64,000 nucleotides of DNA. Origin: Panacagrimonas sp052387695. Lineage in GTDB: Bacteria; Pseudomonadota; Gammaproteobacteria; Nevskiales; Nevskiaceae. Both the position numbers and the translations under genes were made by a program. The notes under the pieces were generated by a model. That model was not told the origin of the DNA. It did no database searches and worked only from the letters and a program-made list of their open reading frames with translations. Of this stretch, positions 33,283-44,721 are shown in pieces; within the stretch, counting starts at the first letter, position 1, and each line of letters starts with the position of its first letter. Location of the stretch: the NCBI GenBank assembly GCA_052387695.1, contig JBQTIX010000078.1, forward strand, positions 25,429 through 89,428. Direction: 5' to 3'.

Positions 33283-35028
33283 ATGCGAACCGCCCGCCTT
33301 GCAATCGCGTTGCTCGCATCCGGTCTTGCGCTCACGAGCACGCCCGGTCGCGCGGCCCCCGCCCAGTGCGATCTGATGACCGCCGACGCCGCGGTGACGC
33401 GCAACGAACTCATCCGCGGCGCGCGCAAACCCGACGCGCAGATGCTGCTACGCTTCCTGCACCTGACCGACGATCACATCATCGACGACGACGGCCAGGC
33501 CGTGATCGGCGCCTCGTTTCTCGATCCGGTCGCGCCGCTGCTGGAAGCCTCGATGCGCTTCCAGGAGGAGTATTCCGACGAGGTGCTCAACGATCTGACC
33601 GGGCGCATCAACGCCTGCACGGCGCAGTTCCCGGCCGAGTTCGGCATCGTCACCGGCGACAGTGCGGACCTGACCACGGTGGCGGAGATTCGCCGCTTCA
33701 TCGACAACCTCGACGGCACCTTCGACCGCATGAGCGCGTTCGAGGAAGCCTGTCGCGCGGACCTGCGGCCCGGCACGCGCGAGGGCGCAGCGCGGCGCCG
33801 CTGCACGCGCTTCACCGGTCGCGACGTCGCCGATACGCAGACGCCGGACCCGAATCCCTCGCAGTTGTTGTTCCAGCCCATCCTCACGCGCATGCTGCTG
33901 CAACTGGCGGCGACCGAGCTGGCCGCCACCACCGGTCGCGCGGAAAACGGCGGCGTCAGCCTGCTGCGGCAGACGATCACGCGCTCGCCTGGCCTGCCCG
34001 AGTCGCTGCGCTGCCATCACACCGCGCCCGGATGCGCCAACAACCGGCTCAACACGCCGTGGTACATGGTGTTCGGCAATCACGACGCCTACGTCCGCGG
34101 CACGCTGCCGATCGACCTGCCGCTGAGCCAGGTGGCCGAAGTCACCGGCCGGCATTACATGGTCCGGCAGCACGAGTTCATCCGGGAATTCTTCAACTCC
34201 AGCGCCACGCCCGGCCCGGTGGGCCACGGATTCAACTTCGTCGAAAGGCGCCGTTTCAACGATGACGACGGCCGCAACGACGGCTACTACGCCTTCGACG
34301 CCGGCGACGGCCGCTTCCGCATGATCGTCATGAACACGATCGTCGATGGCGTCATTGACCGCCTGCCGCCCGAGCTGATCCGCAACCCCTTCGCACTGGC
34401 GGACGGCTCGATGGATCGCGCTCAGTTCGAATGGGTCGATCGGCAGCTCCGGGGCGCACTCCGCAACGGCCAGCTCGCGATGGTGTTCTCGCATCACCCG
34501 GACCTGAGTTTTGCGGAGTACGGTCTGCTGGCGCCGCTGGTGCCGATCGAGGTCACGGCGGTCGAACTCAATGGTTTGCTGGCGAGTTATCCCAATCTCA
34601 TCGCCTGGGTCGCGGGACATACGCATCGTCACCGCGTCCGGCCGTTCAAGGTCGAGAACGGCATCGGCAGCAACGGCACCATCGCCTCACCGGTAGCCTG
34701 CAAGCGCGGCAATCAGTGCCGCGGCTTCTGGCAGATCGAAACCGCGTCACTGATCGACTTTCCGCAGGAGCAGCGTCTGGTCGAGATCTTCGACAACGGC
34801 GATGGCACGGGCACGATCCGCGGGCCCATCCTCGGCCACGGCTTCGACCGGGCACGCGATCTGGCGGAAGCCGATGACCGCTGCGCGTTCTATCTGGCCG
34901 ATCCGCGCTCGATCCGCAGCCTGCTCACCGAGGCCGATCTCGGCGCCCTGTGCTCGCAGGGCGGCACGCGAGTCGGCGAGGCCCGCGATCGCAACGTGGA
35001 GCTGATGTTCCGCATGCCGCGGTTCTGA
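33283..35028 (+). CDS. Secreted calcineurin-like metallophosphoesterase
   Basis: This 581-residue exported enzyme has a signal peptide (residues 1 to about 25, ending GRAA). All five metal-binding motifs of the family are present in order: HLTDDH near residue 60 (DxH), GDSAD near 124 (GDxxD), GNHD near 264, SHHP near 403, and GHTH near 445. The spacing between the second and third motifs is unusually long (about 140 residues) and includes several cysteines, suggesting a disulfide-bonded insert. The ATG at 33283 follows GAGGAG. It would hydrolyse a phosphate ester in the periplasm or outside the cell; the substrate cannot be told. No phosphate-regulon box was seen nearby. Confidence 0.85.
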   Translation: MRTARLAIALLASGLALTSTPGRAAPAQCDLMTADAAVTRNELIRGARKPDAQMLLRFLHLTDDHIIDDDGQAVIGASFLDPVAPLLEASMRFQEEYSDEVLNDLTGRINACTAQFPAEFGIVTGDSADLTTVAEIRRFIDNLDGTFDRMSAFEEACRADLRPGTREGAARRRCTRFTGRDVADTQTPDPNPSQLLFQPILTRMLLQLAATELAATTGRAENGGVSLLRQTITRSPGLPESLRCHHTAPGCANNRLNTPWYMVFGNHDAYVRGTLPIDLPLSQVAEVTGRHYMVRQHEFIREFFNSSATPGPVGHGFNFVERRRFNDDDGRNDGYYAFDAGDGRFRMIVMNTIVDGVIDRLPPELIRNPFALADGSMDRAQFEWVDRQLRGALRNGQLAMVFSHHPDLSFAEYGLLAPLVPIEVTAVELNGLLASYPNLIAWVAGHTHRHRVRPFKVENGIGSNGTIASPVACKRGNQCRGFWQIETASLIDFPQEQRLVEIFDNGDGTGTIRGPILGHGFDRARDLAEADDRCAFYLADPRSIRSLLTEADLGALCSQGGTRVGEARDRNVELMFRMPRF

Positions 35029-35051
35029 TGACGCGTGGACCCCGCGGGCGC

Positions 35052-37076
35052 TCAGCGCATCGCGGCCCTGAAACCGATCTCGCGCCGGTTGTTGGGCTTG
35101 ACCGCGATTTCCTGGCGCAGCATGCGCGTCAGCTCTTCCGGGTCCTTCTCGAAACCGAGCAGTTTTGCGCGGTTGCGAACCACGGCGTAATCGCCGGGCG
35201 TCAGCAGGTCGAGATCGATCACGGCGGCCGGTGGCTCGCAGCCGAAGTAATGGCGGAAGGCCGTTTCACGCTGCTCCCGCTTGAGAAAATCGAAGCGCAC
35301 CTTGAACGAGAACCGACGCAGCGCCGCCTCGTCGAGATGGCTCATCAGGTTGGTGATGCAGGCGAAGGGATGCTCGTGGCTTTCCATCCACGTGAGCATT
35401 TCGTTGACTTGGCTGATCTCCCAGCCCTGGTGCGCGTGGCGGCGGTCCCCCAGCAGTGAGTCCGCCTCGTCGAACACCAGAAAGGCACCGGATTCGCGCG
35501 CTTCAGCGAACGCGGCCGCGATGTTGCGCTCGTTCTCGCCGACCCATTTCGAGAGCAGGTCAGAGGCCCGCTTCTGGATGATCTCGATGCCCAGCTCGTG
35601 TGCGAGCCAGCGCACGTACGCGGACTTGCCGGTGCCCGGCGGACCGTACAGGCACATCGAGAAGGCGCGCGTTTCCAGCCCGAGCAGGCGATCGCGCAGG
35701 CGCGTCAGATCGAGATCGGCGTTGATCAGGGTGGGTTCGTATGCAACGGCATGGATCGGGCGCGGTGGCGGCTCGGCCCCGCGCATGACCTTGGCGATGG
35801 AGTGGACGGCGCGGCGGATGTCATGGAAGCCGCCGCTGGTGAGGCGTGCGGAGCGCACCGCGCCGGCCGCAACCGCCGGCGGTGCGTCGAAATCCTCGGC
35901 CAGGCGCCGCACTTCTTCGGCCGGCACCTGCACCTGTTCGCGCGCCAGCAGGCGATGCCAGACCCGTTCGCGCACGCGCGCCGGCGGTACTTTCATCTCG
36001 ATGGCGTAGGTCATGCGCCGCAGCACGGACGGACCGAGCGCACCGGGATCGTTGACCGTCCACAGGGTCGGCACGCGTGTCTCTTCAAACAGACGATGCA
36101 TGTACACGCGCGATCCGTAGCCACCGCGATCGGGTTCGAACATCGGGTCGCCGCCGTCCCCCCGCAGCAGGTCCTCGGCCTCGTCGAACAGCAGCAGCGC
36201 GTCGGACTGGTTCTCCAGCAGTTTCTGCGACAGGCGGAACGAGCCGATGCGCTCGTCGCGCGAGGGCTCCTGGCCGCGGTCGTCGGACTGACCGACGCCA
36301 TAGAGCTTGAGTCCGAGCTTGGCCGACAGCGTCTTGCAGAACTCGGTCTTGCCGGTACCCGGCGGACCGTACAGCAGAATGTGAATGCCCTTGGCCTGCT
36401 CGCTGACCGCGCGGCCGACCAGGTTGGCGGCGAGGTCACGGTCTTCGCGCAGATGGTCGTAATCCTCCCACTCCAGGCTGTGCGACATCGGCTCGCCGAG
36501 CAGCGCGGCGCGAACATCGGCCACGGGCTGCGCCTGCGACTGGAGGAAGCCGGTCAGCGAAGGCAGCGGCTGGCAGTCGGAACGGTAATCAGTGGTGAAC
36601 AGACCGCTGGCGATCAGGCGCCCGCGCACCGAGAGTGCATCCACCACCTCGCCGCGCGTCAGCGCGAGCAAAGCCGACAGCACGCTGATCACACCGCTGT
36701 CGCCGGCCCGCAGTTCATCGAGTTCCAGGGTCTCGAACAGGTCCTCGACCTGGGTCACCACCCGGTCGCGCACCAGCGCGCCCATCACGATGGCTTCGGC
36801 CGGCGAGAGCTGCAGCAGCGCGGAAACCGATCTCAGATTGAGTTCCAGCGCGCTCGGTTCGGCGCCTTCGAGCGACTTCAGTCGCGTGCTGATCGCATTG
36901 AACCAGCCGTCCAGCTCCAGCGTCCGCGGGTCTTCACCGAGATCCAGTTCCAGGTGATCGGCCTCGTCGGCCATGAAGCGCAGGAGGCCCTCCTGCGCCC
37001 AGCGATGCCGATCCAGGCGGCCGCCCAGATTGGCGATCCACCCCAACACGACACGCTGTTCGAATGCTTCCATCAT
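35052..37076 (-). CDS. Tandem AAA+ ATPase of unknown function
   Basis: This 674-residue cytoplasmic protein has an N-terminal helical domain of about 200 residues and two AAA+ modules. Walker A motifs are GPPGTGKTEF (near residue 235) and GPPGTGKSAY (near 477); Walker B motifs are LLLFDEAEDLL (near 290) and FLVFDEADSLL (near 532). Candidate arginine fingers lie in SVLRRMTYAIEM and AALRRFSFKVRF. There is no protease domain and no membrane segment, so it is not FtsH, Lon or ClpA/B. It is probably a remodelling ATPase; the client is unknown. The start is either of two adjacent ATGs (37076, 37073); upstream open frame looks non-coding. The 3' end is convergent with the phosphoesterase gene, 23 bp away. 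Confidence 0.82.
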   Translation of the reverse strand: MMEAFEQRVVLGWIANLGGRLDRHRWAQEGLLRFMADEADHLELDLGEDPRTLELDGWFNAISTRLKSLEGAEPSALELNLRSVSALLQLSPAEAIVMGALVRDRVVTQVEDLFETLELDELRAGDSGVISVLSALLALTRGEVVDALSVRGRLIASGLFTTDYRSDCQPLPSLTGFLQSQAQPVADVRAALLGEPMSHSLEWEDYDHLREDRDLAANLVGRAVSEQAKGIHILLYGPPGTGKTEFCKTLSAKLGLKLYGVGQSDDRGQEPSRDERIGSFRLSQKLLENQSDALLLFDEAEDLLRGDGGDPMFEPDRGGYGSRVYMHRLFEETRVPTLWTVNDPGALGPSVLRRMTYAIEMKVPPARVRERVWHRLLAREQVQVPAEEVRRLAEDFDAPPAVAAGAVRSARLTSGGFHDIRRAVHSIAKVMRGAEPPPRPIHAVAYEPTLINADLDLTRLRDRLLGLETRAFSMCLYGPPGTGKSAYVRWLAHELGIEIIQKRASDLLSKWVGENERNIAAAFAEARESGAFLVFDEADSLLGDRRHAHQGWEISQVNEMLTWMESHEHPFACITNLMSHLDEAALRRFSFKVRFDFLKREQRETAFRHYFGCEPPAAVIDLDLLTPGDYAVVRNRAKLLGFEKDPEELTRMLRQEIAVKPNNRREIGFRAAMR

Positions 37077-37295
37077 GGTGATGCGGGGGAATCGCTCGAC
37101 TTGGTTGGGGTAAGAGTGGGGCCTGCTCGCCCGAGTTCCAAGCACCACCCTCGCCCGAAATGACAAGAGTCTTATCAATCAGGTGCTTGCGTCGAGTTGC
37201 AATTGTGGATCGGGGACCGGGCCGCGGAGTCAACCGTAGGCACGAAAACCCGGGCGCGCTCGAATGTGTCGCGCCAAATGCTTGATTCATTGGAA

Positions 37296-37398
37296 GGCCC
37301 GCGCCGACTTGCTCCGGCGCCCGGCGCGCCGCTGCCGTTGCTCCCTTCCGGGCCTGGCGGGGTTCACGGGTTACCGTCGCGGAGGGCCGGCGCGGGCC
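37296..37398 (-). ncRNA. ffs: Signal recognition particle 4.5S RNA
   Basis: The minus strand carries the diagnostic SRP loop CCAGGCCCGGAAGGGAGCAA, matching the conserved Ffh-binding core with GGAA tetraloop and the asymmetric internal loop (AGCA). The ends GGCCCGCGCCG (5' at 37398) and CGGCGCGGGCC (3' at 37296) pair to close a long hairpin of about 103 bases, as in the small bacterial SRP RNA. It lies in the 445-bp gap between the AAA+ gene and the unknown protein at 37522; the rest of that gap shows no gene. Confidence 0.93.
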
Positions 37399-37405
37399 AG
37401 CGCGG

Positions 37406-37411
37406 ATTATC
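37406..37411 (-). promoter_or_regulatory. -10 box of the 4.5S RNA promoter
   Basis: On the minus strand GATAAT lies 7 bp before the predicted 5' end of the 4.5S RNA, the right distance for a -10 box. The -35 region is not clear (AATCCG or ACTGAA are weak candidates). Confidence 0.55.
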
Positions 37412-37521
37412 CTCGAACTGCTCAACGGATTTCAGTCGCGGGCACTCGGTCCAGGCTGGGGCATGGCCTGGGATGGCACCTTAGATTGTTGATATCACAA
37501 TGATTTATTTAAAAAAAAGAA

Positions 37522-38175
37522 TCATCCGCCGGCTTCGGGATCACGCACCGGATCGGCAGGCGGCGCGCCGCCGACGACCTCGGCCAGGGGTTGAGCGGCC
37601 GCAGCGGCAACCGTGGGCAGGACCGCGGTCGCGGCCAGGTGCAGCACGTCAATCTCGGTGGCGGCGCGCAGTTCCGGACTGGCAATGCGCTCGTTGACCT
37701 CGCGCACGATCTCGTCCCTCACGATAGGCCCGACGATGCGCAGGTGCTCCAGCACCTCGGACGGCGCGCCGTGGCCATCGACCTCCGTGCGGATGTCGTG
37801 GTCCTCAACCGGATGCAGGATCAGCTTCACCGTCAGCGGTGCGTAGGTGCGCACGTCGAGGTGCAGCTTGATCTCGACTTCCAGCGAAAACTTGAGTCGC
37901 AGGTTGATCAGCTTCACTTCCAGCTTGAGGTCGCCCTTGAGCTCCAGCACGAAGCTGACGTCCGGCAGCTTGTTGACGATGGGATGAACCTCCACGTCGC
38001 TCAACTGGAATACGTAGGACGCGACCAGCAGGTTGGCGGGGAATTTTTTTACCGAGCCCTCGATCATCGCCTTGAGCACCGTCTCGATTTCGCCGCGCAG
38101 GCGGTCGGCGGTGACGACGTAGCGGATGAAGTTGTGGCCGAAGTCGGCGTAGGAAATGCGCGTTCTCTCGTCCAT
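37522..38175 (-). CDS. Conserved hypothetical protein downstream of tsaB
   Basis: This 217-residue protein has no signal peptide and no transmembrane helix. It starts TRISYADFGHNFIRYVVT, continues with alternating charged/hydrophobic strands rich in Leu, Val and Lys (LELKGDLKLEVKLINLRLKF), and ends in an alanine/proline-rich tail. The segment IVRDEIVREVNERIASPELRAATEIDV is reminiscent of a family of actinobacterial hypothetical proteins with the same ISYADFG start, from memory only. The strand pattern could be an elongated beta sheet binding a hydrophobic ligand. The ATG at 38175 is preceded by GGAG; an in-frame GTG overlapping the tsaB stop is possible. Function unknown. Confidence 0.7.
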   Translation of the reverse strand: MDERTRISYADFGHNFIRYVVTADRLRGEIETVLKAMIEGSVKKFPANLLVASYVFQLSDVEVHPIVNKLPDVSFVLELKGDLKLEVKLINLRLKFSLEVEIKLHLDVRTYAPLTVKLILHPVEDHDIRTEVDGHGAPSEVLEHLRIVGPIVRDEIVREVNERIASPELRAATEIDVLHLAATAVLPTVAAAAAQPLAEVVGGAPPADPVRDPEAGG

Positions 38176-38183
38176 GGGTCGAA

Positions 38184-38900
38184 TCACTCCGGTCGGTTTT
38201 TCTGACTGCGCAGCAGCGCCTGCTCATCGAGGTCCAGCGCAACCTTGTCGCGAAGGTAGACCGGCGCCAGTGCATCGGCACTCGCCGCCGCGCCCGCCAC
38301 GAAGACGGGAACGGCCAATCCGAGCGCGGCCGCAGCGTGAGGTAGTGCGGTACCGTCGATACTCAGCATCTCGGCGCGAATCCGCGATCGCAGCACCGCT
38401 TCGTAGGTGCCCCAGCCTGTCCCCACGCCGACCCAGCCACCGGCGGCGCGAAAATCGACCTGCTCCGGCGCCACCAGCATCGCGGGCGAATGATCGGCAG
38501 CCAGCCCCCCGGCATCGTGGGTGAAAGCGGCGAAGTAGATCTCGCTCATGCGTGCGTCGATCATGGCCAGGACCCGTTCCGCGCCCTGATCGATGGCCGC
38601 CTGCGCCAGCATCGCCAGCGAACTGACGCCGACCACCGGAACATCCAGCGCGAGCCCGAGCCCCTTGATGAAGCCGACGCCGATACGTACACCCGCGAAA
38701 CTGCCGGGACCGGTTCCGCACACCAGCCCGTCGAGCTGAGAGGAGGCCAGGCCCGCATCCGCCATCAGACCGTGGACCATCGGCAGCATGAGCTGGGTGT
38801 GGGTGCGCCCCGCGATCTCGAAGCGCTCGGTCACGCACCCGTCCAGCCACAGGGCGGCGGAACAGGCTTCGGTTGAGGTGTCCAGCGCGAGCAGGCGCAT
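38184..38900 (-). CDS. tsaB: tRNA threonylcarbamoyladenosine biosynthesis protein TsaB
   Basis: This 238-residue protein is the non-catalytic partner of TsaD in making t6A at position 37 of tRNAs. It has the ASKHA-fold start MRLLALDTSTEACSAALWL, the conserved GRTHTQLMLPMV segment, and GTGPGSFAGVRIGVGFIKGLGLALD. It lacks the metal-binding histidines of TsaD, as expected for TsaB. The ATG at 38900 gives the standard N-terminus; the frame is open for 57 more codons upstream without resemblance. It lies 31 bp downstream of the helicase gene. Confidence 0.94.
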   Translation of the reverse strand: MRLLALDTSTEACSAALWLDGCVTERFEIAGRTHTQLMLPMVHGLMADAGLASSQLDGLVCGTGPGSFAGVRIGVGFIKGLGLALDVPVVGVSSLAMLAQAAIDQGAERVLAMIDARMSEIYFAAFTHDAGGLAADHSPAMLVAPEQVDFRAAGGWVGVGTGWGTYEAVLRSRIRAEMLSIDGTALPHAAAALGLAVPVFVAGAAASADALAPVYLRDKVALDLDEQALLRSQKNRPE

Positions 38901-38931
38901 GACCGATCCGGTTGTGAGGTGAGTCGTTACG

Positions 38932-40875
38932 CTACAGCGTCGAGAGCCAGTCGCGCGCGCCGTCCAGATCGACCCGCGGCATGACCGGCAGGGCGGACAG
39001 CAGCTTGCGACCGTAGGACTTGGTCCGCAGCCGCGGATCGCAGAGCACCAGCAGGCCGCGATCGGTCTCATCGCGAATCAGGCGTCCCGCGCCCTGGCGC
39101 AGGTTGACGATGGCTTCCGGCAACTGCACATCGACGAAGGGATTGCCCCCACGCCGGCGCAGCGCTTCCAGCCGCGCGTCATAGACCGGGTCGCCGGGCG
39201 ATGCGAACGGCAGCTTGTCGATGATGACCAGGCGCAGCGCGCGGCCTTTCACATCCACGCCCTCCCAGAAACTCTGCGTGCCGACCAGGACGCCGTCGCC
39301 GCTGGCGGCGAAGCGTTCGACCAGCCGGCTGCGATCATCATCGCCCTGCACGAACAGCGGATGGCGCGTCCGCTCGCGCAGACGCTGCGCGATCAGACGC
39401 AGCGCGCGATGGCTGGTGCAGAGCACGAAGGCGCCGCCGCCGCTGGCCTCGATCAGGGTCTGGCTCAGTTCGGCCACGCGATCCGGGTAATCGGACGCGC
39501 TGGGTTCGGGCAGACCCTCGGGCAGGTGCAGCCGGGCCTGGGTCGCGTAGTCGAAGGGGCTCTCCAAGGCCAGTGCAGGCGCTTCCGGCGCGCCCAGTTG
39601 CGCCTGGAAATGCCGGAAGTCACCGCTCGCTGACAGCGTGGCCGAGGTCAGCACCCAGGCCCCCGGATGCGCCGCGAACACGCGGGCGAAGCCTTCGCCC
39701 AGGTCCAGCGGCGTGGCATGCAGCGCACCGCCACGACCCTGGGCCTCGACCCAACGGACGTACTCCCCGGCTTCGCCCGATTCAGCGTCGCTCGACGCCA
39801 GGCAGGTCGTGAGGCGGGTGCGCAACCGGGCGGCGCGAGCATCGAGCGATTCGAGCGCCGCGCTGCGCTCGCGGCTGGCGTGCAGCGAATCCGCCAATTG
39901 AGCGAGCGTGGTCGCGCAGGTCTCGACGATTCCGCGCGCAGCCATTCGATCGAGAAACTCCCCGGCCGTCACACGGCCCGCGAGTTGCCCGAAACGCGCT
40001 TCGAGCTGGATCACCGGACTCGCCATGGCCAGCGCGGCCTCGCGCAGCTCCGGCACGTCGCCCTGCTCGGCCGCGGCCTTCGATGTGTCGTCGGCCAGAT
40101 CGCGCATCTGCCGCGTGGAAACCCGCAGGCCGAAGAACTGCCCGGCGAGTTCGGGCAACTGGTGCGCCTCGTCGACGATCACGGCGTCGGCTCCGGGCAG
40201 GATCTCGCCAAAGCCCTCTTCCTTCAGCAGCACGTCGGCCAGCAGCACGTGGTGATTGACCACGACCAGGTCCGCGGCCATGGCGTTGCGCCGCGCCCTG
40301 GCGACAAAACAGTTGCCGAAGTCCGGACACTTGGCGCCGAGGCAGTTGTCGGCAGTCGAGGTGATCTGGAAACGCAGGCGCTCGTCCTCGACGACGCGGC
40401 CCAGCTCCGCCACCTCGCCGCGCTCGGTGGATCGCGACCAGTGCTCGATCTGCGCGAGTCGCTCGTCCGCCGTGCGCATCGCCCGGACCGGACCGGTCAG
40501 GCCGTCCTGGCCCGCACGCTTCATCCGGTACAGGCACAGGTAATTGGAGCGGCCCTTGAGCATGGCGGTGCGCGCGGGCACGCGCAGGACGTGCAGGAGC
40601 CGCGGCAGATCGCGCTCGAACAACTGGTCCTGAAGATTCTTGGTCCCGGTGGAGACGATGATGCGGCGCCCGGATACCAGGGCCGGAACCAGATAGGCGA
40701 AGGTCTTGCCGGTGCCGGTGCCGGCCTCGATCAGGCGCAGATCGCCGGCACTGAATGCGGCTTCGACCTCCTCGGCCATGAGCGCCTGGACGGCGCGCGG
40801 CTTGAATCCGGGAATGGCGTGGGCGAGTGGACCGGAGGGACCGAACAGCTCGGCGAGCGCCGAATCGGCCAACAC
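38932..40875 (-). CDS. yoaA: DinG-family iron-sulfur DNA helicase (YoaA-like)
   Basis: This 647-residue superfamily 2 helicase has motif I EAGTGTGKTFAYLVPAL near residue 50, STGTKNLQDQLFERDLP (motif Ia), four cysteines of a 4Fe-4S domain (YLCLYRMK, then CLGAKCPDFGNCF), the DEAH box (VIVDEAHQLPELAG, near 230), and C-terminal helicase motifs GVLVGTQSFWEGVDVKG and QGAGRLIRDETDRG. The absence of an exonuclease domain and the length favour YoaA over DinG. It starts with GTG one base after the stop codon of the lipoprotein gene. The order yoaA-tsaB matches other gammaproteobacteria. Confidence 0.92.
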   Translation of the reverse strand: MLADSALAELFGPSGPLAHAIPGFKPRAVQALMAEEVEAAFSAGDLRLIEAGTGTGKTFAYLVPALVSGRRIIVSTGTKNLQDQLFERDLPRLLHVLRVPARTAMLKGRSNYLCLYRMKRAGQDGLTGPVRAMRTADERLAQIEHWSRSTERGEVAELGRVVEDERLRFQITSTADNCLGAKCPDFGNCFVARARRNAMAADLVVVNHHVLLADVLLKEEGFGEILPGADAVIVDEAHQLPELAGQFFGLRVSTRQMRDLADDTSKAAAEQGDVPELREAALAMASPVIQLEARFGQLAGRVTAGEFLDRMAARGIVETCATTLAQLADSLHASRERSAALESLDARAARLRTRLTTCLASSDAESGEAGEYVRWVEAQGRGGALHATPLDLGEGFARVFAAHPGAWVLTSATLSASGDFRHFQAQLGAPEAPALALESPFDYATQARLHLPEGLPEPSASDYPDRVAELSQTLIEASGGGAFVLCTSHRALRLIAQRLRERTRHPLFVQGDDDRSRLVERFAASGDGVLVGTQSFWEGVDVKGRALRLVIIDKLPFASPGDPVYDARLEALRRRGGNPFVDVQLPEAIVNLRQGAGRLIRDETDRGLLVLCDPRLRTKSYGRKLLSALPVMPRVDLDGARDWLSTL

Positions 40876-41465
40876 TCAGCCGCCACCGAGCACGCGCTCG
40901 AGCTCGTCGACCCGGGCCTCGGCCTGCAAGGCGCCGATCGAGTCGCCCTGAGCGGTGCGCGCGGCGGCGATGGTCTTCCAGTTTTCGATCTCGACATACG
41001 CGTTGCCGCGAGCCAGGCTGTTGGACTTGGTCGCCACCGAGATGGCCTGGTCGAACTGCTGCTGATCCAGGTACACCTGCGCCAGCGCCGCCCACACGAA
41101 GTAGTTGCGCGGCTCGATGCGTTGTGCGCGTTCAAGCTGCGAAGCGGCCAGATCGAACTGGCCGTTGGCCTGCGACTCGTCGGCCTGCTTCATCAGCGAC
41201 AGCACCGCCTGGCCGCTGATCTGGCCGGCGTTCTGCGGCGCGGTCGGCAGGTTGCCGGGGGCTTCGGGTTCGATCGGAATCGGCGCGGCGGGTTCCACCG
41301 GTGCGGGCGTGTTCGGCAGCGGGTCGCTGGGCCGGGTCGCCTGCGGCAGGGGCGCGGTCACCACCGGTGGCTGCGGATACGGCCAGGTCGATTCCCTGCG
41401 ACCGCTCGACGACGCGCAGGCCGCGAGAACCATCGCGGAGAACGCGAGCAAAACGATTCGAGACT

Positions 41466-41469
<4 letters not shown>
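40876..41469 (-). CDS. TPR lipoprotein downstream of PBP1b
   Basis: This 197-residue lipoprotein has a signal peptide with lipobox LAAC (residues 15-18), a proline-rich linker (residues 25-80), and a short TPR domain (MKQADESQANGQFDLAASQLERAQ, YFVWAALAQVYLDQQQFDQAI). It overlaps the mrcB stop as ATGA. The position suggests an outer-membrane-anchored partner of PBP1b. A LpoB-like activator role is possible, but the sequence is a TPR protein rather than LpoB, so this is only context. Confidence 0.8.
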
Positions 41470-43775
<2,306 letters not shown>

Positions 43776-43858
43776 TTAAGCCCGCGATGATAAGGGTTCG
43801 TAACCGGCTGCGGGCTGACCGCCGGGATTGAGGATCACGCGGCACTCTGTGCTGCGAT

Positions 43859-43887
43859 GGTGGATGCGCTTCGCTTATCCACCCTAC
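43859..43887. repeat. Dispersed repeat, GTAGGGTGGATAAGCG family
   Basis: This 29-bp unit reads GGTGGATGCGCTTCGCTTAT then CCACCCTAC. It is the same unit as the pair at 59781-59846. The ends (GGTGGAT and ATCCACC) pair as a hairpin. It lies in the 147-bp gap between phoU and mrcB, just past phoU's stop. Confidence 0.85.
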
Positions 43888-43922
43888 GCCTCGGCCGCTG
43901 GAATCCACGCAAGCCGGAGCGA

Positions 43923-44639
43923 TCAATCCGCCCGAACCTGGCGCTCCATGTCTTCCAGCGAGGTGTGGCGGACATCCTTGCCCTTGACAAAGTAGATGAC
44001 GTACTCGGCGATGTTCTTGGCGTGGTCGCCGATGCGCTCCAGCGCGCGCACGCACCAGATCAGGTCGATGACTCTGCGGATCGAGCGCGGCTCTTCCATC
44101 ATGTAGGTGATGCACTGGCGCATCAGCGCCTCGTATTCGCGGTCGATGGCGACGTCCTCGCGCACCACGGACAGCGCCGATTCGGCATCCATGCGGGCGA
44201 AGGCATCGAGCGCGTCGCGCACCATCTGCGACACCTGCCGCGACAGGTGCTGCGTCTCCATCATGTGTTCGTACATGCGTTCCTGCGAAGACAGATCCCG
44301 CGCCATCTGCGCGATCTTGTGCGCCTCGTCGCCGATACGCTCCAGGTCCGTGATGGTCTTGATGACGGCGTAGACCAGCCGCAAATCCGATGCGGTGGGC
44401 TGGCGCCGGGCCAGGATGCGCGAGCACTCGTCATCGATGTAAAGCTCGAACTGATCGACCTTGTCGTCGTTGGCGAATACCTGCTCGGCGAGTTCGACGT
44501 CGAGATCCATCAGCGCACGCGTCGCATCGACGATCTGCTGCTCGACCAGTCCGCCCATCGCGAGCACGCGCTGGCGCACGTCTTCGAGTTCCGCGTTGAA
44601 CTGGCTGGAGATGTGCGACTTGTAGGCGGGAGTGTTCAT
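43923..44639 (-). CDS. phoU: Phosphate-specific transport system accessory protein PhoU
   Basis: This 238-residue cytoplasmic protein consists of two three-helix bundles, each with the PhoU metal-binding signature ((E/D)xxxD): ITDLERIGDEAHKIAQ in the first and CVRALERIGDHAKNIAEYV in the second. It links the Pst transporter to the PhoR/PhoB sensor pair and damps phosphate uptake. It is last in the pst block, 82 bp after pstB. No phoR or phoB gene is in the window. Confidence 0.95.
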   Translation of the reverse strand: MNTPAYKSHISSQFNAELEDVRQRVLAMGGLVEQQIVDATRALMDLDVELAEQVFANDDKVDQFELYIDDECSRILARRQPTASDLRLVYAVIKTITDLERIGDEAHKIAQMARDLSSQERMYEHMMETQHLSRQVSQMVRDALDAFARMDAESALSVVREDVAIDREYEALMRQCITYMMEEPRSIRRVIDLIWCVRALERIGDHAKNIAEYVIYFVKGKDVRHTSLEDMERQVRAD

Positions 44640-44654
44640 GGTCTGCCGTAATCC

Positions 44655-44685
44655 GTAGGCTGGGATGTAGCGAAGCGAATCCCAG
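44655..44685. repeat. Short palindromic repeat, variant of the GTAGG...AGCGAAGCG family
   Basis: GTAGGCTGGGATGTAGCGAA then GCGAATCCCAG resembles the GTAGGGTGGATAAGCGAAGCG family with changed arms (CTGGGAT pairing with ATCCCAG). It lies between pstB and phoU, so it is transcribed with the operon. Confidence 0.65.
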
Positions 44686-44721
44686 ATTCAAACTTGCAAA
44701 TGGGCGTCTACGGCGTTCTGT

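Noticed and set aside
37430..37540. AT-rich tract with A run near 37510 as a possible origin or promoter
   Set aside because: It is short, lacks DnaA-box clusters or phased features, and simply lies in the 3' region of the gene at 37522; a weak terminator is the most that could be said.
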